From assembly GCA_002104905.1 (NCBI GenBank), contig MCFE01000132.1, forward strand, positions 1 to 64,000: a stretch of DNA of 64,000 nucleotides, written 5' to 3'. This stretch comes from Basidiobolus meristosporus CBS 931.73 (taxonomy: Eukaryota > Basidiobolomycota > Basidiobolomycetes > Basidiobolales > Basidiobolaceae). The notes below the pieces were generated by a model. The model saw only the letters and a program-made list of their open reading frames with translations. It made no database searches and was not told where the DNA came from. Numbering within the stretch: the stretch's first letter is position 1; each line of letters starts with the position of its first letter. This document shows, piece after piece, positions 1-12,425 of this stretch. Both the position numbers and the translations under genes were made by a program.

Positions 1-325
1 CGATGTATTCTCGACGGTTGTGGTACGAGTAGTCACCGAGCTGTCTACACTTTGAGTTTGGATCCGCGCTCTTACAGACTTGGCCTGAGAGGATAATGAT
101 TCGAGGGTTTTGGTATTCAGGATTATTATTACTATTCTTGACATTCGCCGTTGTTGTTGAGGGCTCAGAGATGGGCCGTCCTCTTTGGTAGATTGGCTCT
201 ACGTAAGGTATACATGTCCTTGGGAAGTGGACGAATATATAAGGACCCACAAGGAGGGCAATGGTGGCAAGACAGGCGAGGATTAAGATCACCCGCTTGG
301 TCTTGAGGCGGAGAATAGGGACCAT
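1..325 (-). CDS. GT34 (Gma12/Mnn10-like) glycosyltransferase, N-terminal part, cut by the window edge
   Basis: An open frame runs from an ATG at 325 down to position 1 (108 codons plus one base) with no stop. The N-terminus is a type II signal anchor: a few basic residues (RLKTKR), then about 20 hydrophobic residues (VILILACLATIALLVGPYIF), then a Ser/Thr/Asn-rich stem. The catalytic domain begins with IIILSGQVCKSAD and continues to a conserved-looking YSYHNRREYI at the edge. Known of the family: Gma12/Mnn10 proteins are Golgi alpha-galactosyl- or alpha-mannosyltransferases with an NRxxYxxxHGY-like block at this point and a DxD site later. The DxD region lies outside the window, so donor specificity cannot be judged. 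It is inferred to act in Golgi protein mannan or galactomannan extension. Another Golgi transferase family is possible. Confidence 0.62.
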   Translation of the reverse strand, partial: MVPILRLKTKRVILILACLATIALLVGPYIFVHFPRTCIPYVEPIYQRGRPISEPSTTTANVKNSNNNPEYQNPRIIILSGQVCKSADPNSKCRQLGDYSYHNRREYI

Positions 326-2397
326 TTGTGGTTTAGTTGCAAAAGGGGGAGGTGAAGGTGACAGAAGGCAACAGAAAGCATATACATATGGTTATCAGAC
401 CTTTGCCACACTTGGATTTTGGTCGGCGAATCATTACCTCCCACTTCCCCAGGCTTTTCTATATCAGGCGCACCCTTCAATCCATCTAATATTGGGTCTC
501 GAGTACAAGAAACGAATGTGGAATCTGTATCACTGAAAATCTTGGATATTCTATGAGACTAAATTGTTAACATAGAGAAGATTGCTGTTTCACTTGCTTT
601 AACTACTTATCACAATCGTTAGGCTTTCAATTCACACCGAGGTTCTGTTTATTCCTTCCATCTGCTAATCAAATCTTCCATATGCCGTATATTCTTTAAA
701 ATCAATTTTGTGTAGGCAACAGGCGTTAGCCCAAGGAGCCGTTTACAATTTTTCTTGTATATACAAGTTCTGCAGCATCTACAGGTTGATTTCTGGTGGC
801 TGATAAGTGGGAAGTTGCTACCTTGCAGCCTACAGATTATCTTTGGTTTGCTTACAATAATTTTCGTGTATGGAACAAATCAAGTTATCAAGTGAAGATC
901 GTTCTACAATGATACGAAAATGAAGAATCGACCAATATCACCTGTCAGTGGCACAATAGTACAGATAGGTCCATACTATTATATATGAACAGAGTTCTAT
1001 TAGTTACAAACATTCGCCATTGTCATTACAGGCACCACCTTTCCTGGATCATATAAACCAGCTTTATTGCCATCACAATCACTTCCATCGTAGCTCCCTC
1101 TGTTGCTATGGCCATCGTTACCGTTACCATAACTACCAAGCCCATTACCCTACTACCGTGTATATTACCGCGCGGTCGCTACCGTTATCATCCGTTTCCA
1201 CTACAACCACTGTCATCGCCTTCACCTCTGTAGCCTTTCCGGCCATCTCAGCCACTGAATACATACACCACATGGTAAACTTCGGCACTCCTAGCTTATA
1301 ACCTTCGAAAATAACCACGGCTTTGAGAACTGCCAAATCTGAGAGGAGACGCAAGATTTTGGACGTGGAGTATCATTCTTTTACTAAGCTGGTTAATGTC
1401 TAGGTTTACTCTAGTTGAACTTTGACTTTTTCTCGTTGGAATGACATTGATAGTATGGTGATGGTCGGATAGTTGTGTATTCAGTACCGATGACATGGAC
1501 AATAGCATCGACGACCTCAAGACTGAAGCGGCAGCGATTATCTCAATGTTGGATGTTGGACACAATCAAGGGCAGCAGCATTGATCAGCTCATTGTTATG
1601 GCATTCGGCACTAAAAATTAGCAGCCCAAATTAAAAATTGGCTTTCGCCAAGATTCGGTACCAATGACTATTAGATAGCACTAGAAGTACAGGCATATTT
1701 TAGTATAGTTTCTTGGTGGTGGTATGAATGCCGGCAAGTAATAGAACCCAATGGGCTGAGGATGATGTGTTATCTCTTTTTTGGAATTGTTTCGTGAATC
1801 AAGAATGGCAATCATTTGTTGGGCCATGTATCAGTGATGCTATTGGCTCGTAACCACCAAATGGATCAGACCATCTCCAATTATAGTAGGGATAATTATT
1901 TATCTGGAGTGGCAGGGAATTTGACAGATTCAACCATTAGCATTTGGTGGCCATCATCAAGTATGATTTAAGTCATCGTGGTACATTCATCGAGTAAGTC
2001 TGATTAGCTACTTTGCCATGAGATTTCGCTACATTAGAGCAAGGATTCTGAAATACACCTTACTTAATTTGGCTCAGTTGCCGTTGTAGCACATGACAGT
2101 CAGTCGTGATAGGATATCTTCTACTAGTCTATTTACTCACTGTGGCATTCTAACTACAGCGTAACATCCCATTGATTTGCTGCCAATTACCCTTTTCGAA
2201 TAACGTCTTGCGGAAGATCACCACACAGTTTTTACCACTGCGGACAGCGTTGGATAGAGGAGTTTTCCCGCTCGTCTAGTGAGTGAACCTAACTTCCCAG
2301 TACTTTCCGCAATATGAAACGAGTATAAAGACCATATTGCAGCTAGATGAAATAACCCTGTTCTGCCATTCCCAATCATCGACCCACCAAGTTCAAG
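326..2397. other. Intergenic region between the GT34 gene and the P450 gene
   Basis: I see no supported gene in these 2.1 kb. Positions 1060-1230 are a triplet-biased stretch (repeats around TTACC/CCAT) that opens short frames on both strands but has no recognisable domain. The region is the shared upstream DNA of two divergent genes, so both promoters must lie here. I could not single out a TATA box or operator with confidence. Confidence 0.6.
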
Positions 2398-4323
2398 ATG
2401 TGGGCTTTGCTTTTCAACTGGCTTCCGCTTTGCTTTGCGCTTTACGCTGCGTACCTCGTCAGTGGCTTTCCTCAGACTCCACTATCTTGCCACTGTAAGA
2501 TTAACCATTGCCAATAGGTGGCCGAGCATTTTCGATCCCCAGCTCTTAAGGTTCCCGGGCCATTTTTGGCCAAGTTAACCCCATTGTATCAGTTCTACTT
2601 TACGATTATCGGGACTATACATCAGAGACACCTCTCGTGGCATAAAAAATACGGCCCCATTGTACTTACTGGTAAACCATGCGCTTGCTAACCCTACATT
2701 AGCACCTACTCACCTCCCTCTAGCCCCCAACACTGTTAGTATCAACGATTTTTCGATCATGAGAGAGATCTATGGATCAGTTGAATTTGTCAAAGATCAA
2801 TCGTTCTACAAGATGATTGGCAACAACAACACTTGCTTCAACACATGGTTAGTATTCTTGATTCTTTGCAGTCTATTCGCCAAATTAATCCTTGACAACA
2901 ACCAGCGACGTAGCGTTTCACAAGAAGCGGGTAAGTCTTGAAGCTATAAACGCTATATCCCATCCAACTGATTTTTGCAGAGACGTATCATTGCACCAGC
3001 CTACAGTCAAACATACTTGAGTAGTATGGAGTCTCTGGTATGGCAATCAGGGGTGGAGTCCTTGATGAAGAAACTCGACCGGCTCGCCCAGTCCGGGAAA
3101 TCCATCAATCTTTTTTCGGAATTTCACTTCATGGCCTTTGTGAGTAGCATCTTGCAACTTATCTGCCTTATTTCTTAACTGAACCTTGCATTTTGTCTGC
3201 TTTGATCCTGTCTTATCTCCTTCCAGGATATAGTTGGTGAATTGGCATTCGGGAAATCTTTCGACCTTATCAGGAATGGAGATCACCCTATTCTTGGCTG
3301 GCTTCATGATGTCCAAGATAGATTAGCTCTGGTGAGTATTTGGACCATACTTGTGAATTCTCATGCTAATCCAAAGCGTTCATTTGAAAGTTGATCATGT
3401 TCCCTATCCTAAGATACATCGAACCCCCACTTTCTATTTTCAGAAAAGGCAGAGAGGCAGAGAAAAAAATCCGCGAGGTATATTCATTCTTTATCTACCC
3501 TAGTGAGTCTACTAAAGCTTCTTCGGTTCCGATTAGTTTGGCCTGAATGCCCAGAGAGAGCGTAGAAATATGGATATCCCTCGCCGGGACATCCTTCAAT
3601 TGATGTCTGAGGCCAGGGATCCAGACACTGGAGAGCAACTCACTGAAATGGAACTTCTGAGTGAGAGTATGGATCAGATGTAAGTGGCAGTTGGCGCCAC
3701 GTTCTTAGGCCTGGTGCTTATAGTCCATTAGTTTTGCAGGCACGGATACAACAAGCAACACCCTAACATGGGCGGTTTATTTGCTCACAAAGCACCCTAA
3801 ATCTGCCCAGAAGCTTGCAGAGGAGCTGGATGCTGCAATACCTGATCGCCAAGCTAAAATTCAGGATAGTGAATTGCACTCGTTACCATACCTCAACGCA
3901 GTCATATCGGAAACATTCCGTTGCCTTCCAACCGTTCCTATTGGGCTTCCAAGGGTTATCCCTAAAGGTGGGAAAACCATGAAAGGTTATTATCTTCCAG
4001 GTGGGACAACAGTTTCCGTTCCTATTAATTGCCTTCACCTGGACCCCCATGTCTTCCCTGATCCTGAAGCATTTCAACCGGACAGATGGTTGGTAGAGGA
4101 CACCCTGTTGATGAAGCGCTACCTCATCCCTTTCTCGTATGGAAGTCGGGCCTGCATTGGCAGAAACATTGCTATGATGGAGTTGAGACTGACTTTAGCC
4201 TCTCTGTATCGAAGATTTGATGTTCAAGCTGTTACAGGTCAGCATGTAGAAGATAGAGTGCAGCTCCTGGTATTGAAACCACACGGCCAAGCCTTCAATG
4301 TTCATCTGAAGGCCCGTGAATAA
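2398..4323 (+). CDS. Cytochrome P450 monooxygenase, 9 exons
   Basis: Proposed exons are 2398-2494, 2543-2671, 2724-2847, 2906-2930, 2981-3139, 3227-3331, 3391-3477, 3537-3679 and 3732-4323. They total 1461 bases and encode 486 residues, a normal P450 length. All introns are GT-AG and 48-87 bp; one exon is only 25 bp. The N-terminus is a hydrophobic ER anchor, followed by a proline hinge (KVPGPFLAKLTPLYQF). Further landmarks are the I-helix AGTDTTSNTLTW, the K-helix SETFRCLP with ExxR, a PDRW meander and the haem loop FSYGSRACIGR, with Cys431 as predicted thiolate ligand. All signature residues are present, so a working microsomal enzyme is likely, needing the ER cytochrome P450 reductase. The substrate cannot be read from sequence. 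The style resembles fungal secondary-metabolism or xenobiotic P450s. The first intron and the start are the least certain parts. Confidence 0.88.
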
Positions 4324-4917
4324 CCGCACTCTTGAATACGCACCCCTTTCCAGCTGGTCAATGCACAACAACTAAAATAAACATATCGATCTGAATGTCC
4401 TTAGGTAAAGCCCGGCAAATTTTCTATTGTAATGCACGCTAGATCTTCTATGATCATAATGGAATTTTGCCCATCAGGTGGATTAGATGAAATATGCATC
4501 GTTTTGCGAAGGTCAAACTGGCAGGATTTTAGTTGGCGATATCCAAAAACCGTTAGACACCTCTGTAGCGCGAACTGCCAATCTAAAATCCATCTCTTGC
4601 TTTGATTCTGGTGGTCTTAGTTGTCTATGCATTCTACGATGCACTACATATGTTGCTCATTGACCTATATACTGCTGAGACTCACTAATCATATCATCTA
4701 AGTAATACATCATCACTTCACCACTGTGTCTACACACTGATCACTCCGATTTATTCACTATCAGCACTACCTTGTAAGCATTGATATCAGCATACAGCTT
4801 GTGCTGAACTTTGTATTATTAAGCTCACATATTGTTTTGTGAAATAGTTCTCCATGGCTCTAGTTGTGGGGTAGAATTGCTAATGATCCAGTAATAAATA
4901 AAGGTTGACCAGGAAAG
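4324..4917. other. 3' flank of the P450 gene
   Basis: No gene is visible. AT-rich sequence leads into transposon debris, with AATAAA-like strings near 4373 that could serve in 3'-end formation. Confidence 0.4.
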
Positions 4918-5267
4918 TGTTGTAAAAACTTCTAATTCCACCTAAATATTCACTCAACTTAGTCACTTGGATTATTGCCTACCAATCTTAGAGAATACTA
5001 ACCAAATTCCTTGTCAGGATTTACTTGGAATATTCTCACCAAAACATCCGGTACCCAGTGCATGAAAATTCCCATAGTTGTCCAAACAGCCCCAAACTTC
5101 TCTCACATATTCTTGGGACCTTCCTAAGCATATTTTAGGTGCTTGTTATGCCAGGATCATGTAAAAGTATCAATATTACTTTAACATTCAATAAATCATT
5201 AGGTGCAAAACCACAAAATCCACTTTTTCTCCCATTCACTTCCAATATCTCCAAGGCACTTACAATA
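4918..5267 (+). repeat. Degenerate Copia LTR, opposite orientation to the debris that follows
   Basis: It runs from TGTTGTAAAAAC to a CTTACAAT end and is the reverse complement of the 349-bp LTR seen at 24328-24676, with many substitutions. It lies next to oppositely oriented copia gag debris, so it is a separate old insertion. Confidence 0.75.
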
Positions 5268-5309
5268 GAATTCTCCGGAGTTGATATATCATATCTATGA
5301 ATCTTTGTC

Positions 5310-6205
5310 TCAGGTCATACCAAGTGCAATAGATAGTCTATCATCAGTGGTTGCAGCATTTCCATATTCAAGCTTTTCTGGCTCATTATCTCTCATTCCT
5401 AAGCACAATTCAGATGAATGCCTTTACTTTTTGCTGTAGCTACAGGAGAGATTGTTGCATCCTTAAACATGTCTTGAGTGTTCTAAGAGTCTTGAAGATA
5501 TTGGAAGTAATTGGGTATTTGTGTAGATTATGTGGCTTTCACTTAATGATTGATTGCATGTGAAAGTAGTGTTTATAATTTACATGGACTTGGCAGGACA
5601 AACATTTGTAAAATGGTTAGGAAGATCCCAAGAGTATGTATGCAGAGTTTGGTACTGGTTGGACAACCTATCAAAATCTTATGCTCTGGGTACCTGATGC
5701 TATGATCAAAATATTCTGCTTAGATCCTGTCAATATGCTTGGCTCATATTCTCTAAGATTTGTAGGCAATGATCCAAGTGACCCAGTTGTCATGAGATAC
5801 TCAGATGTAATCCCAAAGCTTACAACACTTAGTAGCTTGATATAGTGGCTATTGTTGCTTGTTAAGGCATTTTTTTCCTTCTTATTTGTTTGTGGATATC
5901 TCAATTACTTGTCCATGAGTCTTCTATATGGATAATTAAAGTCCAGATCTTCAGTTCTGGACTGTAGGTCTGACACAAGGCCCTGAAGCTTGTCTCTCAG
6001 GCTATACCAGAGGGTACCTATCACATCCTCATCAGTAGTTTGCACTCTCACTGATTCCATCTTATTAGTGAGTCAGGTCATTCTGGTTATTAGATTTTAC
6101 AGTTCTCCTCCTGGGGGGATTCTATTGCTATAGAATTTTTTTCCAAGATGCATCTTCCTAACAGCTGAATACAGCTGATAAGTGTTTTCTAATGCCTTCC
6201 AGCAG
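5310..6205 (-). pseudogene. Copia gag remnant, split by a solo LTR
   Basis: Positions 5310-5478 and 5828-6205 match, base by base with many changes, the gag region of Copia-2 (about 35,400-35,940). This includes the part just before the zinc knuckle and the stretch coding for the TEDxxL...SALESR region. No reading frame survives. The two halves are consecutive in the parent element and are separated only by the 349-bp LTR at 5479-5827. Confidence 0.75.
5479..5827 (-). repeat. Copia solo LTR inside the gag remnant
   Basis: It runs from TGTTCTAAGAG to CTTACAACA and is exactly 349 bp, the same length as the intact LTRs of Copia-1. Both sides continue the same copia gag sequence, so this is a later insertion reduced to a solo LTR. 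The 5-bp flanks (TTGAG and CTTAG) no longer match. Confidence 0.78.
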
Positions 6206-6217
6206 AGTGTGTGTGTC

Positions 6218-6373
6218 AACTGTGGACTATTAATGCTTGGGGCACCTGATGTTTTGGGAAAATATCTAAATGATATCCCTAAAACATCAAGGAGAATTAT
6301 CTAAAGCTTGTAGACAATGATCAAGTGACCAAGTTAGGTGAATATTTATGGTGTCATTACAAGACTTACAACA
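6218..6373 (-). repeat. Copia LTR fragment (distal half)
   Basis: It ends in CTTACAACA and carries the GGTGAATATTTA block found near the end of the 349-bp LTR. Only the last half is present. Confidence 0.6.
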
Positions 6374-7114
6374 CATATTGCATATTCTATCAGCAGTGCT
6401 TGATGACTGGTAAGTTAGAATACTGGTACAGGTTCAGTCAGTAACAATAAAGACAAGTATAGTTTTACCATGTTTTGACAGTCCAGGTTTACTTCAGTAT
6501 ACCAGAATCATAGACATATGCCGTCAGTGACCTATCACTTAATCCACTATTAGGATGCAACAATATCCCCTAATATCATATTGGCTGAGTATCAATACTG
6601 ACCTCTTTGTATGCCTACCGCCAATATTGCTGCTGGTATTAACATCTTGTATTGTGCTTAAGTGTATTTATAGTTGACATGGAGTTCACAAATGAAGTGT
6701 CATGAAATTGTGGCACAATTCACAACAGGGAAAAGGATATGAAATATGGTTTTGTAACTTTACTAGAGATTTTGGACACTTGTTTCCAATTTGAATGTCT
6801 TCTCTGTGTGGTCAAGGTAATTACATTCCATTGCTACATGAAAATAATTGTCATATGGTGCAGTCACCCAAATGTAAATTGTGGCCCATAGCAACAATCA
6901 AATGAGGGGATAAACAGAGCAACTCATATTACAATTTCTCAGTCAAGATCTTGAGTTGTACACACAGGAATGGTACTTTTCACGTAGCTTTTCATTCATA
7001 GTCACCAGGAAAAGAGGACTCATAGATATGGCTTTAGTGTTCCAAGAACCATGATTATGGGATTCCTTGTATTAACATGAGTAGGATATATACATCCAGA
7101 TATCATTGCTTTCA
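6374..7114. other. Non-coding AT-rich stretch
   Basis: I see no coding frame, RNA gene or clear repeat here. It borders the 3' end of the carrier gene. Confidence 0.5.
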
Positions 7115-8352
7115 TTAACGAACAATCACGCTCATCATGATATTCAATACTACGGAGATTGCATCACAAGTAATGTTTACCCCAGCACCTGAATACAACC
7201 CACGCCAATTCCAAGCCAAAGCCCCTTTGGTGTTCTTGCACTTGGTTCTCTCTTGAGGGTGAAGTGCTGATTCTTCCGTCAGGATGCTCTTCCAGCAATC
7301 GATCACTCCCGTGTAAGGGACTTGGCGTGTTTGAACTACAGTATCAAAACGCCTCCCAGGGATCTGGCATCGAAGACGCTTACAAATGGTGTCCAGAGGG
7401 AAAGTAAGCACTGTCTGAAGGATTGAGAAACCTAGCGTCACCCACCCATCCAGAATAGGCGACTCGTTGGGATCGATATGAAGCACTCGCTTCCTCACAA
7501 AGTCACTGACTTGTCGGAGAAACGAGAAACCGGCATAGTAAATGGCAGTAGGAAGTGTGCTAGGTGACCAAAATAGCGATCCAAGCCCCTCTTCAGCAAC
7601 TACAGTACGCAGAAGATGAACAAGCCCTCGGTATTTGCGATGCTTCTTATTGGAGGCTTGGGCAACCAATCTTCATTCCACATTCGTTAGCATGATCAAG
7701 TCAGCAATAGAGGTATGATACCTACCTAGTTTGAGCAATCTCTATTGGACTGAGAAGCGCCCCTACTATGAAACTGGTTGTAACCCCAATGGCCATACCA
7801 CCCAGGCTCTGACAATCGCCAACTGCATCTTGGTCCAAGCCAAAGGCGGCGTTTAGCTTACGGTCCAAACTCCAATTAAGGTAACAGCAAGACGTACTGA
7901 ACAGCAAGGTTGTCAACTGTCCTACAAAAAGAATCAGATCACTTAGCCTCCAGGTTGAAGGCAGTAAGGCAAGCCTCACCTTTCCAAAGAGATTGCCATC
8001 CTTCCGTCTCCTGTTGAATCAATGCCTTAAGAATCCCCAAAGGGCCGGTGTACAACGGTGGAAGCTGAAAACTCGATTTGATGGGATGATTTCCGGGTGT
8101 TTTCGCCTCTCCTACATCGCTGCCCTTTACTCCAACTCCACCCACCTCATTCTCTTTGGGTAGATACTGTATTTGAAGCAGAGTTGCACCGACCGCGAAG
8201 GGCTGTATTGCAACTACTCCAGCAGCCGCGCCGAATATCCCCGGAAGGAAGCACCACCAACAACATTCGTCGGTCAACAGGGTGGTGGGGACCTCACAAC
8301 TATCAGACTGGTCCATATTTGATTGGCACGTCATGGGGGGAGGAGTCTTCAT
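7115..8352 (-). CDS. Mitochondrial carrier-family protein, Ugo1/SLC25A46-like, 3 exons
   Basis: Exons (complement) are 7980-8352, 7726-7921 and 7115-7670, giving 1125 bases and 374 residues. The introns are 58 and 55 bp with GT...AG ends. Carrier-type repeats are recognisable but eroded: an N-terminal GIFGAAAGVVAIQPF, a TEGWQSLWKG segment across the first splice, then LLSPIEIAQTR joined by splicing to LVAQASNKKHRKYRGL, and FPLDTICKRLRCQ near the end. The PxD/ExxR carrier signatures with a GWxSLWKGQ block resemble the outer-membrane fusion protein Ugo1 more than classical inner-membrane carriers. If so, it would link the mitochondrial fusion GTPases of the outer and inner membranes. The family assignment rests on recalled motif order. 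A divergent ordinary SLC25 transporter is the alternative. Confidence 0.68.
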
Positions 8353-8725
8353 TATATTTCAAAATTGAGTTTATTGCGGAAATTCGCGGTTGCTAAATCT
8401 ATATGTACCAGTCACCAAGCGTGTAACCAAGCTCCAGTCATATCTAATGACTACCACGGATATAGCTGGCTAAATGAACTTTTAAATACCTAGACACGCG
8501 CCACACCAACCTTTTGATGAAACAGTATTCACATGACTGAAGGTAAGCGGGATGATGAGTTCGTTGGATAGTATTGGAATTGTTTATTACAAGCAAAATA
8601 TAGAAGCCATGGGGGGGGGGTGAAGAGTGGTTAGAAGAGAGGAAAATTACAGGAGAAATTGCCCTTCGATGTAGGATATAATTGGCGCCAAGAGAGTTTC
8701 GATATTAGGTGCTATGAGTGGATTT
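8353..8725. other. Intergenic region between the carrier and RRP12 genes
   Basis: It holds the upstream DNA of the carrier and the 3' flank of RRP12. A run of ten G residues lies at 8611-8620. No gene is visible. Confidence 0.5.
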
Positions 8726-11700
8726 CTAGTTACGTCTCTTGCCAGCCTTGGATCCCTTGAGGCTAAGCTTACCCCTGGACTTGAGGGCAGTAGGGTTCAA
8801 GGGAACATAGGCGTAAGGATCAAGGCGTCCCTTCTTGACATCACCACCAGCCTTCTTGGCCTTGTATTCTTTACCGACGATTTGACCGTCCTTGCCTCTG
8901 CGCTTTTTACCTTGAGCTTGAGGACGGGCTGGCGTATCATCATCTTCCTCTGGGAAGTCGTCCTCGTTACCTCTACGCTTGTTGCTGAACTTGATTCTGT
9001 TACCAACACGAGTGTAGCCCTCCTTGGAAGTCATGGCCTCGAGATAGTTGCTCTCAGCCTCGCGCAAGGCCTTCTGTTCTGCAGTAAGCTCGACAGGCTC
9101 CTCTTCGGAGTCGTCCGAGGACTCGTCAATCATTAGACGACCATCATCGGTAGCCTTGAAGTTGGCACCGACCGACTTGAGCTGCTGAGTTCTCTTGCTA
9201 GGCTTGGTAGATGTGACCTGAGAGACAGCACGTCTGTCCAAGAAATCAAGTGGGCCCTCATGGTCCTCCTTGATCCAAGCCTGGGCTTGTCCCTTCTTCT
9301 TGGGCTTCACTTCACGATCAACATCCATTTGGTCCTCGTCGGAATCATCGATTTCACTGTCACTTCCGTACAAGACATTCTCGTAGGCGCTACTGAAGCT
9401 GGCCTTCTTCTGGGTGGCGTCCTCCATCTCCTCATCCACGTCGCTGCCGGCGGCCTGACTCTTCTTTCTCTTGGCGCGCTCCTTTCTCTTCTTGATGTTG
9501 ATCACCAGCTTCTTGTGCTCCTCGGGGACGAACTGGGCGATGTCCTCGTAGCCGAATTTCCGGATCAACCGCTCGAAGATGTGGCGAACCTTGGCCTTGA
9601 AGTGGTTCTTGTGCTCGTGGGACCAGGTGAGGATGCCAATGACGATGTCGGAGAGATGAGGCCTCAAGAAGTCCGGTTCGAGGGTGAGCACGGAGACCTT
9701 GACGAAGCCAAGGGCGGATTTGACGATCTCTCGGTTGGTGGAGATCACGAACATCCGGATGGTCTTCAGGAGATCATCGACGATGGTCTGGGACACCTTG
9801 GACTTGAACTCGAACAGCAATCTGGAGAGGGAGGTGATGGTGGCCGAGATCATGTGGGGAGTGGATCCGGCAAGACCGGCGGTGACCATGGTGAAGTACT
9901 CGCTGATGGTGGCCTGAGCATTGTTGGCCACCACACCTCCCTCTTCCATACGGCTGCCCATAACCACGAGAAGGTCATAGGCGAGATTGCGCGAGCGCTC
10001 GTTGACCTCCTTCGTGCAGACGATTGCTTCCGAGAGGATGGAGGGGATCAGGTGAAGATCGTTGGATGGGAGGATGCTGACAACGTTGGCGAGTGCCTTG
10101 AGGCGCTCCTTCTTGGCGGATGGGGTGGTGGTAAGGGTGGCGTCCAGCACCTTGGTCTGAAGCTCCTCGATGTTGCGACGCAGATTTTCCTTTCCGCTCT
10201 CGCACTCACACATAGTGTTGATGACCTTGTAGGCCTTCTTCTGCAAAATCCCGTCCTCCTCTTGCCCAATCAAGGCAATGACTGTCTGGAACAGGCCGGC
10301 CAAGCTCTCGGGGTCGAGGTACACGATCATAGCGATGGCAAGATCCAGCATGGTGTGAGCCATAGGAGGAGCGCTGGTGGGGTCCTGGCTGGCGGTGGGA
10401 GTGTGGTTCTTCAGGGCATCCGCCAACAGATGGTGAACCTTCTTGAAGGTGGCGTTCACATCACTCTCCCCAGTGATCTTCAGAAACAGACGAATCGTCT
10501 CCAACAGGTATCCACGATACTCGGGGAGGGTCTGGCTGAAGATGTTGAAGAAGATGGCCAAGAAGTTGGTGGTGAACTGGGCCAAGTGCTGAACGTTCGC
10601 CGCGGCGTCCTTTTTCTCCAGCAGGTACTGCTTCTTGAGCTTCTCGTCCTCGATCTCCGATTGGCTGAACTCGAGATTCTTTTGGATCAGCAATTGCAAC
10701 GAGGTGCAGATCACTGGTCTCAGTCCGGGCTCGCTGTAGATGTTATTGCCCAAGAGCTCGGCGAAGTCCCTGTCGAATGCGGTGGGAAGATCGGTGGGAA
10801 GGTGGCAGAAGCCGGGCAACATACCCCAGATCTGTTGAACCAACGCCTCGTAGATCTTGGCCTCGATGGCTCTACCTTTGTTGTTGAACTTCAGAACGAC
10901 CCCCTGCAGACGCTCGCTAAGGGGAACAAGTTCCTTGACGAAATATTGGAGCTCGGTGTTGATGATGTTGTCCTTGAGGATGGGAAGCAGCCAGGCGCGG
11001 CCGATCTGCTTGGCGTCCGACGATGGGTTCTCCAGATTCAAAGGAAGAAGGTTCAAGAAGGTTTGTGGACCGATGGCGGCGATGATGGCCCCCAAGGTCT
11101 CATCGATCTCTTGCTTGAGCTCCATCCCGTCAGCGGATCTCATGTCAGCAATCAGCTCGATGGCACGGTTGAGAAGAGGAGTAGAGGCGCGCCCGAGCTT
11201 CTTGAACAAAGCGCTATAGATGCTCAGGATTCCTGGCCAAGCAGCTCTGTACCGGATGCTCAGCCCAGACTCCAACAACGATGCGATCTTCTTCAGGGGA
11301 GACTTGTTGCTCTCACCCGCCGACTCGATCAACTTCTCGGTGACGCAATTCTGGATGAAGCCGGACAGACACTCGGTGGCCGCATTGATGATCTGCTTCT
11401 GGTCGCATTCCAAGTCGGGGAAGATCAGTGCGAAGATCAGTCCAATTTGACGGGCGCACTTCTCTGCGTTACATTGGGCGTAGGCCTTGTAGCCGCTGTT
11501 CATGATCTTGAGCCAGGAGGTGGAGAGATGGACGTCGTTGATATTGGGCTTCATCTCCATGAGTGTTCTCAGCAAATCCTCGGTTCTTTCTTCACCAAAG
11601 TCCTCGCTGCTGTGTTGGAACAGATTTTCGAAGACTTCGAAGACCGCCACTGTCAAATAGCTGTTGTTGAATTTGGGCAGTTGTAGCAGGATCTCACAGA

Positions 11701-12425
11701 GGGGGTTAAGTTGGGCGGCAGGCCAAGCGAAGACGATGGGCTTGATGAGCGCAAGGATATGAAGAGCGGAGCTTGGGTCGGATTTGGTGCTTTCTTTCAG
11801 CACCTTGAGGCAGAAGTCGGCAGCAGGGAAGGAGGCGGGATGCTGAAGGGTGGGTGGAGGAGGATGGGCCAAGATTTCGTGAATGGATTCTTGGGCCTTT
11901 CTGCGGACCTTGGGTCTTCCATCTAAGCAAATCAACATAATGGCTTGGAAGGTCTTTTTGGCAGCAGAACCGCTCCAGGTTGCGCTGTCTTGAGCAGCGA
12001 GGAGGATTTCTAAGCAGGTGAGAGTAGAGCGGAGAGTGGGAGCAGACGAGTGGCTGGTTTCGAGAGTATTTACTAGGGTAGCCAACAATTGAGCGTATTT
12101 ACTTCTAAGGACGTTCTGAGAAAGGCTACAGATGAAAGGAATGGATCAGCACCATGCGGAAGTGGCTACATGGGACTAGCAAGACTTACTGGGGGAATAC
12201 TATACTCAGAAGATATATCACAGCTGACTTGATTTCATTCTCGCCATCGGTCTCTTGTTGCTCTTGCAGAAGAGTGAATAAGGTAGCGAAATAGGCGGTT
12301 GGGGAAGGCTCTACATTCTGCTCTCTTAGAGTTTCCTCCACCGCCAAAAGGGTCATGGCCGCACTTTTTTGGCTTCCCACAGTGGAGTTCACTTGGGTAC
12401 GAAGTTTAGAGAAAGTATTCTCCAT
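8726..12425 (-). CDS. RRP12: Ribosomal RNA processing protein Rrp12 (HEAT-repeat, NUC173 family), 2 exons
   Basis: Exons (complement) are 12190-12425 and 8726-12125, separated by a 64-bp intron (GTAAGT...TGTAG), and give 1211 residues. The length fits yeast Rrp12 (about 1230). The N-terminus (FSKLRTQVNST, VEETLREQN, PTAYFATLFTLL) and the junction-spanning FPHLSQNVLRSKYAQLLATL match the family. The middle is an alpha-helical HEAT-like array. The C-terminus is lysine-rich and acidic with nuclear-localisation-like runs (IKKRKERAKRKKSQ) and ends in KAGKRRN. Known role: a karyopherin-like factor that binds Ran and helps mature and export pre-40S and pre-60S particles from the nucleolus. The coding sequence is more GC-rich than most of the window, as expected for a highly expressed housekeeping gene. 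A long open frame on the opposite strand is a codon-use shadow. Confidence 0.9.

Noticed and set aside
1020-1301. Open frames on both strands over a triplet-biased stretch
   Set aside because: Low-complexity sequence with no domain, no splice context and no match on either strand.
9260-11686. An 808-codon open frame on the plus strand, antisense to RRP12
   Set aside because: It lies wholly inside RRP12. Its Leu/Val/Gly/Asp-rich composition is what the complement of a Lys/Glu/Ala/Leu-rich helical protein gives. It has no domain, and RRP12 on the other strand is clearly genuine.
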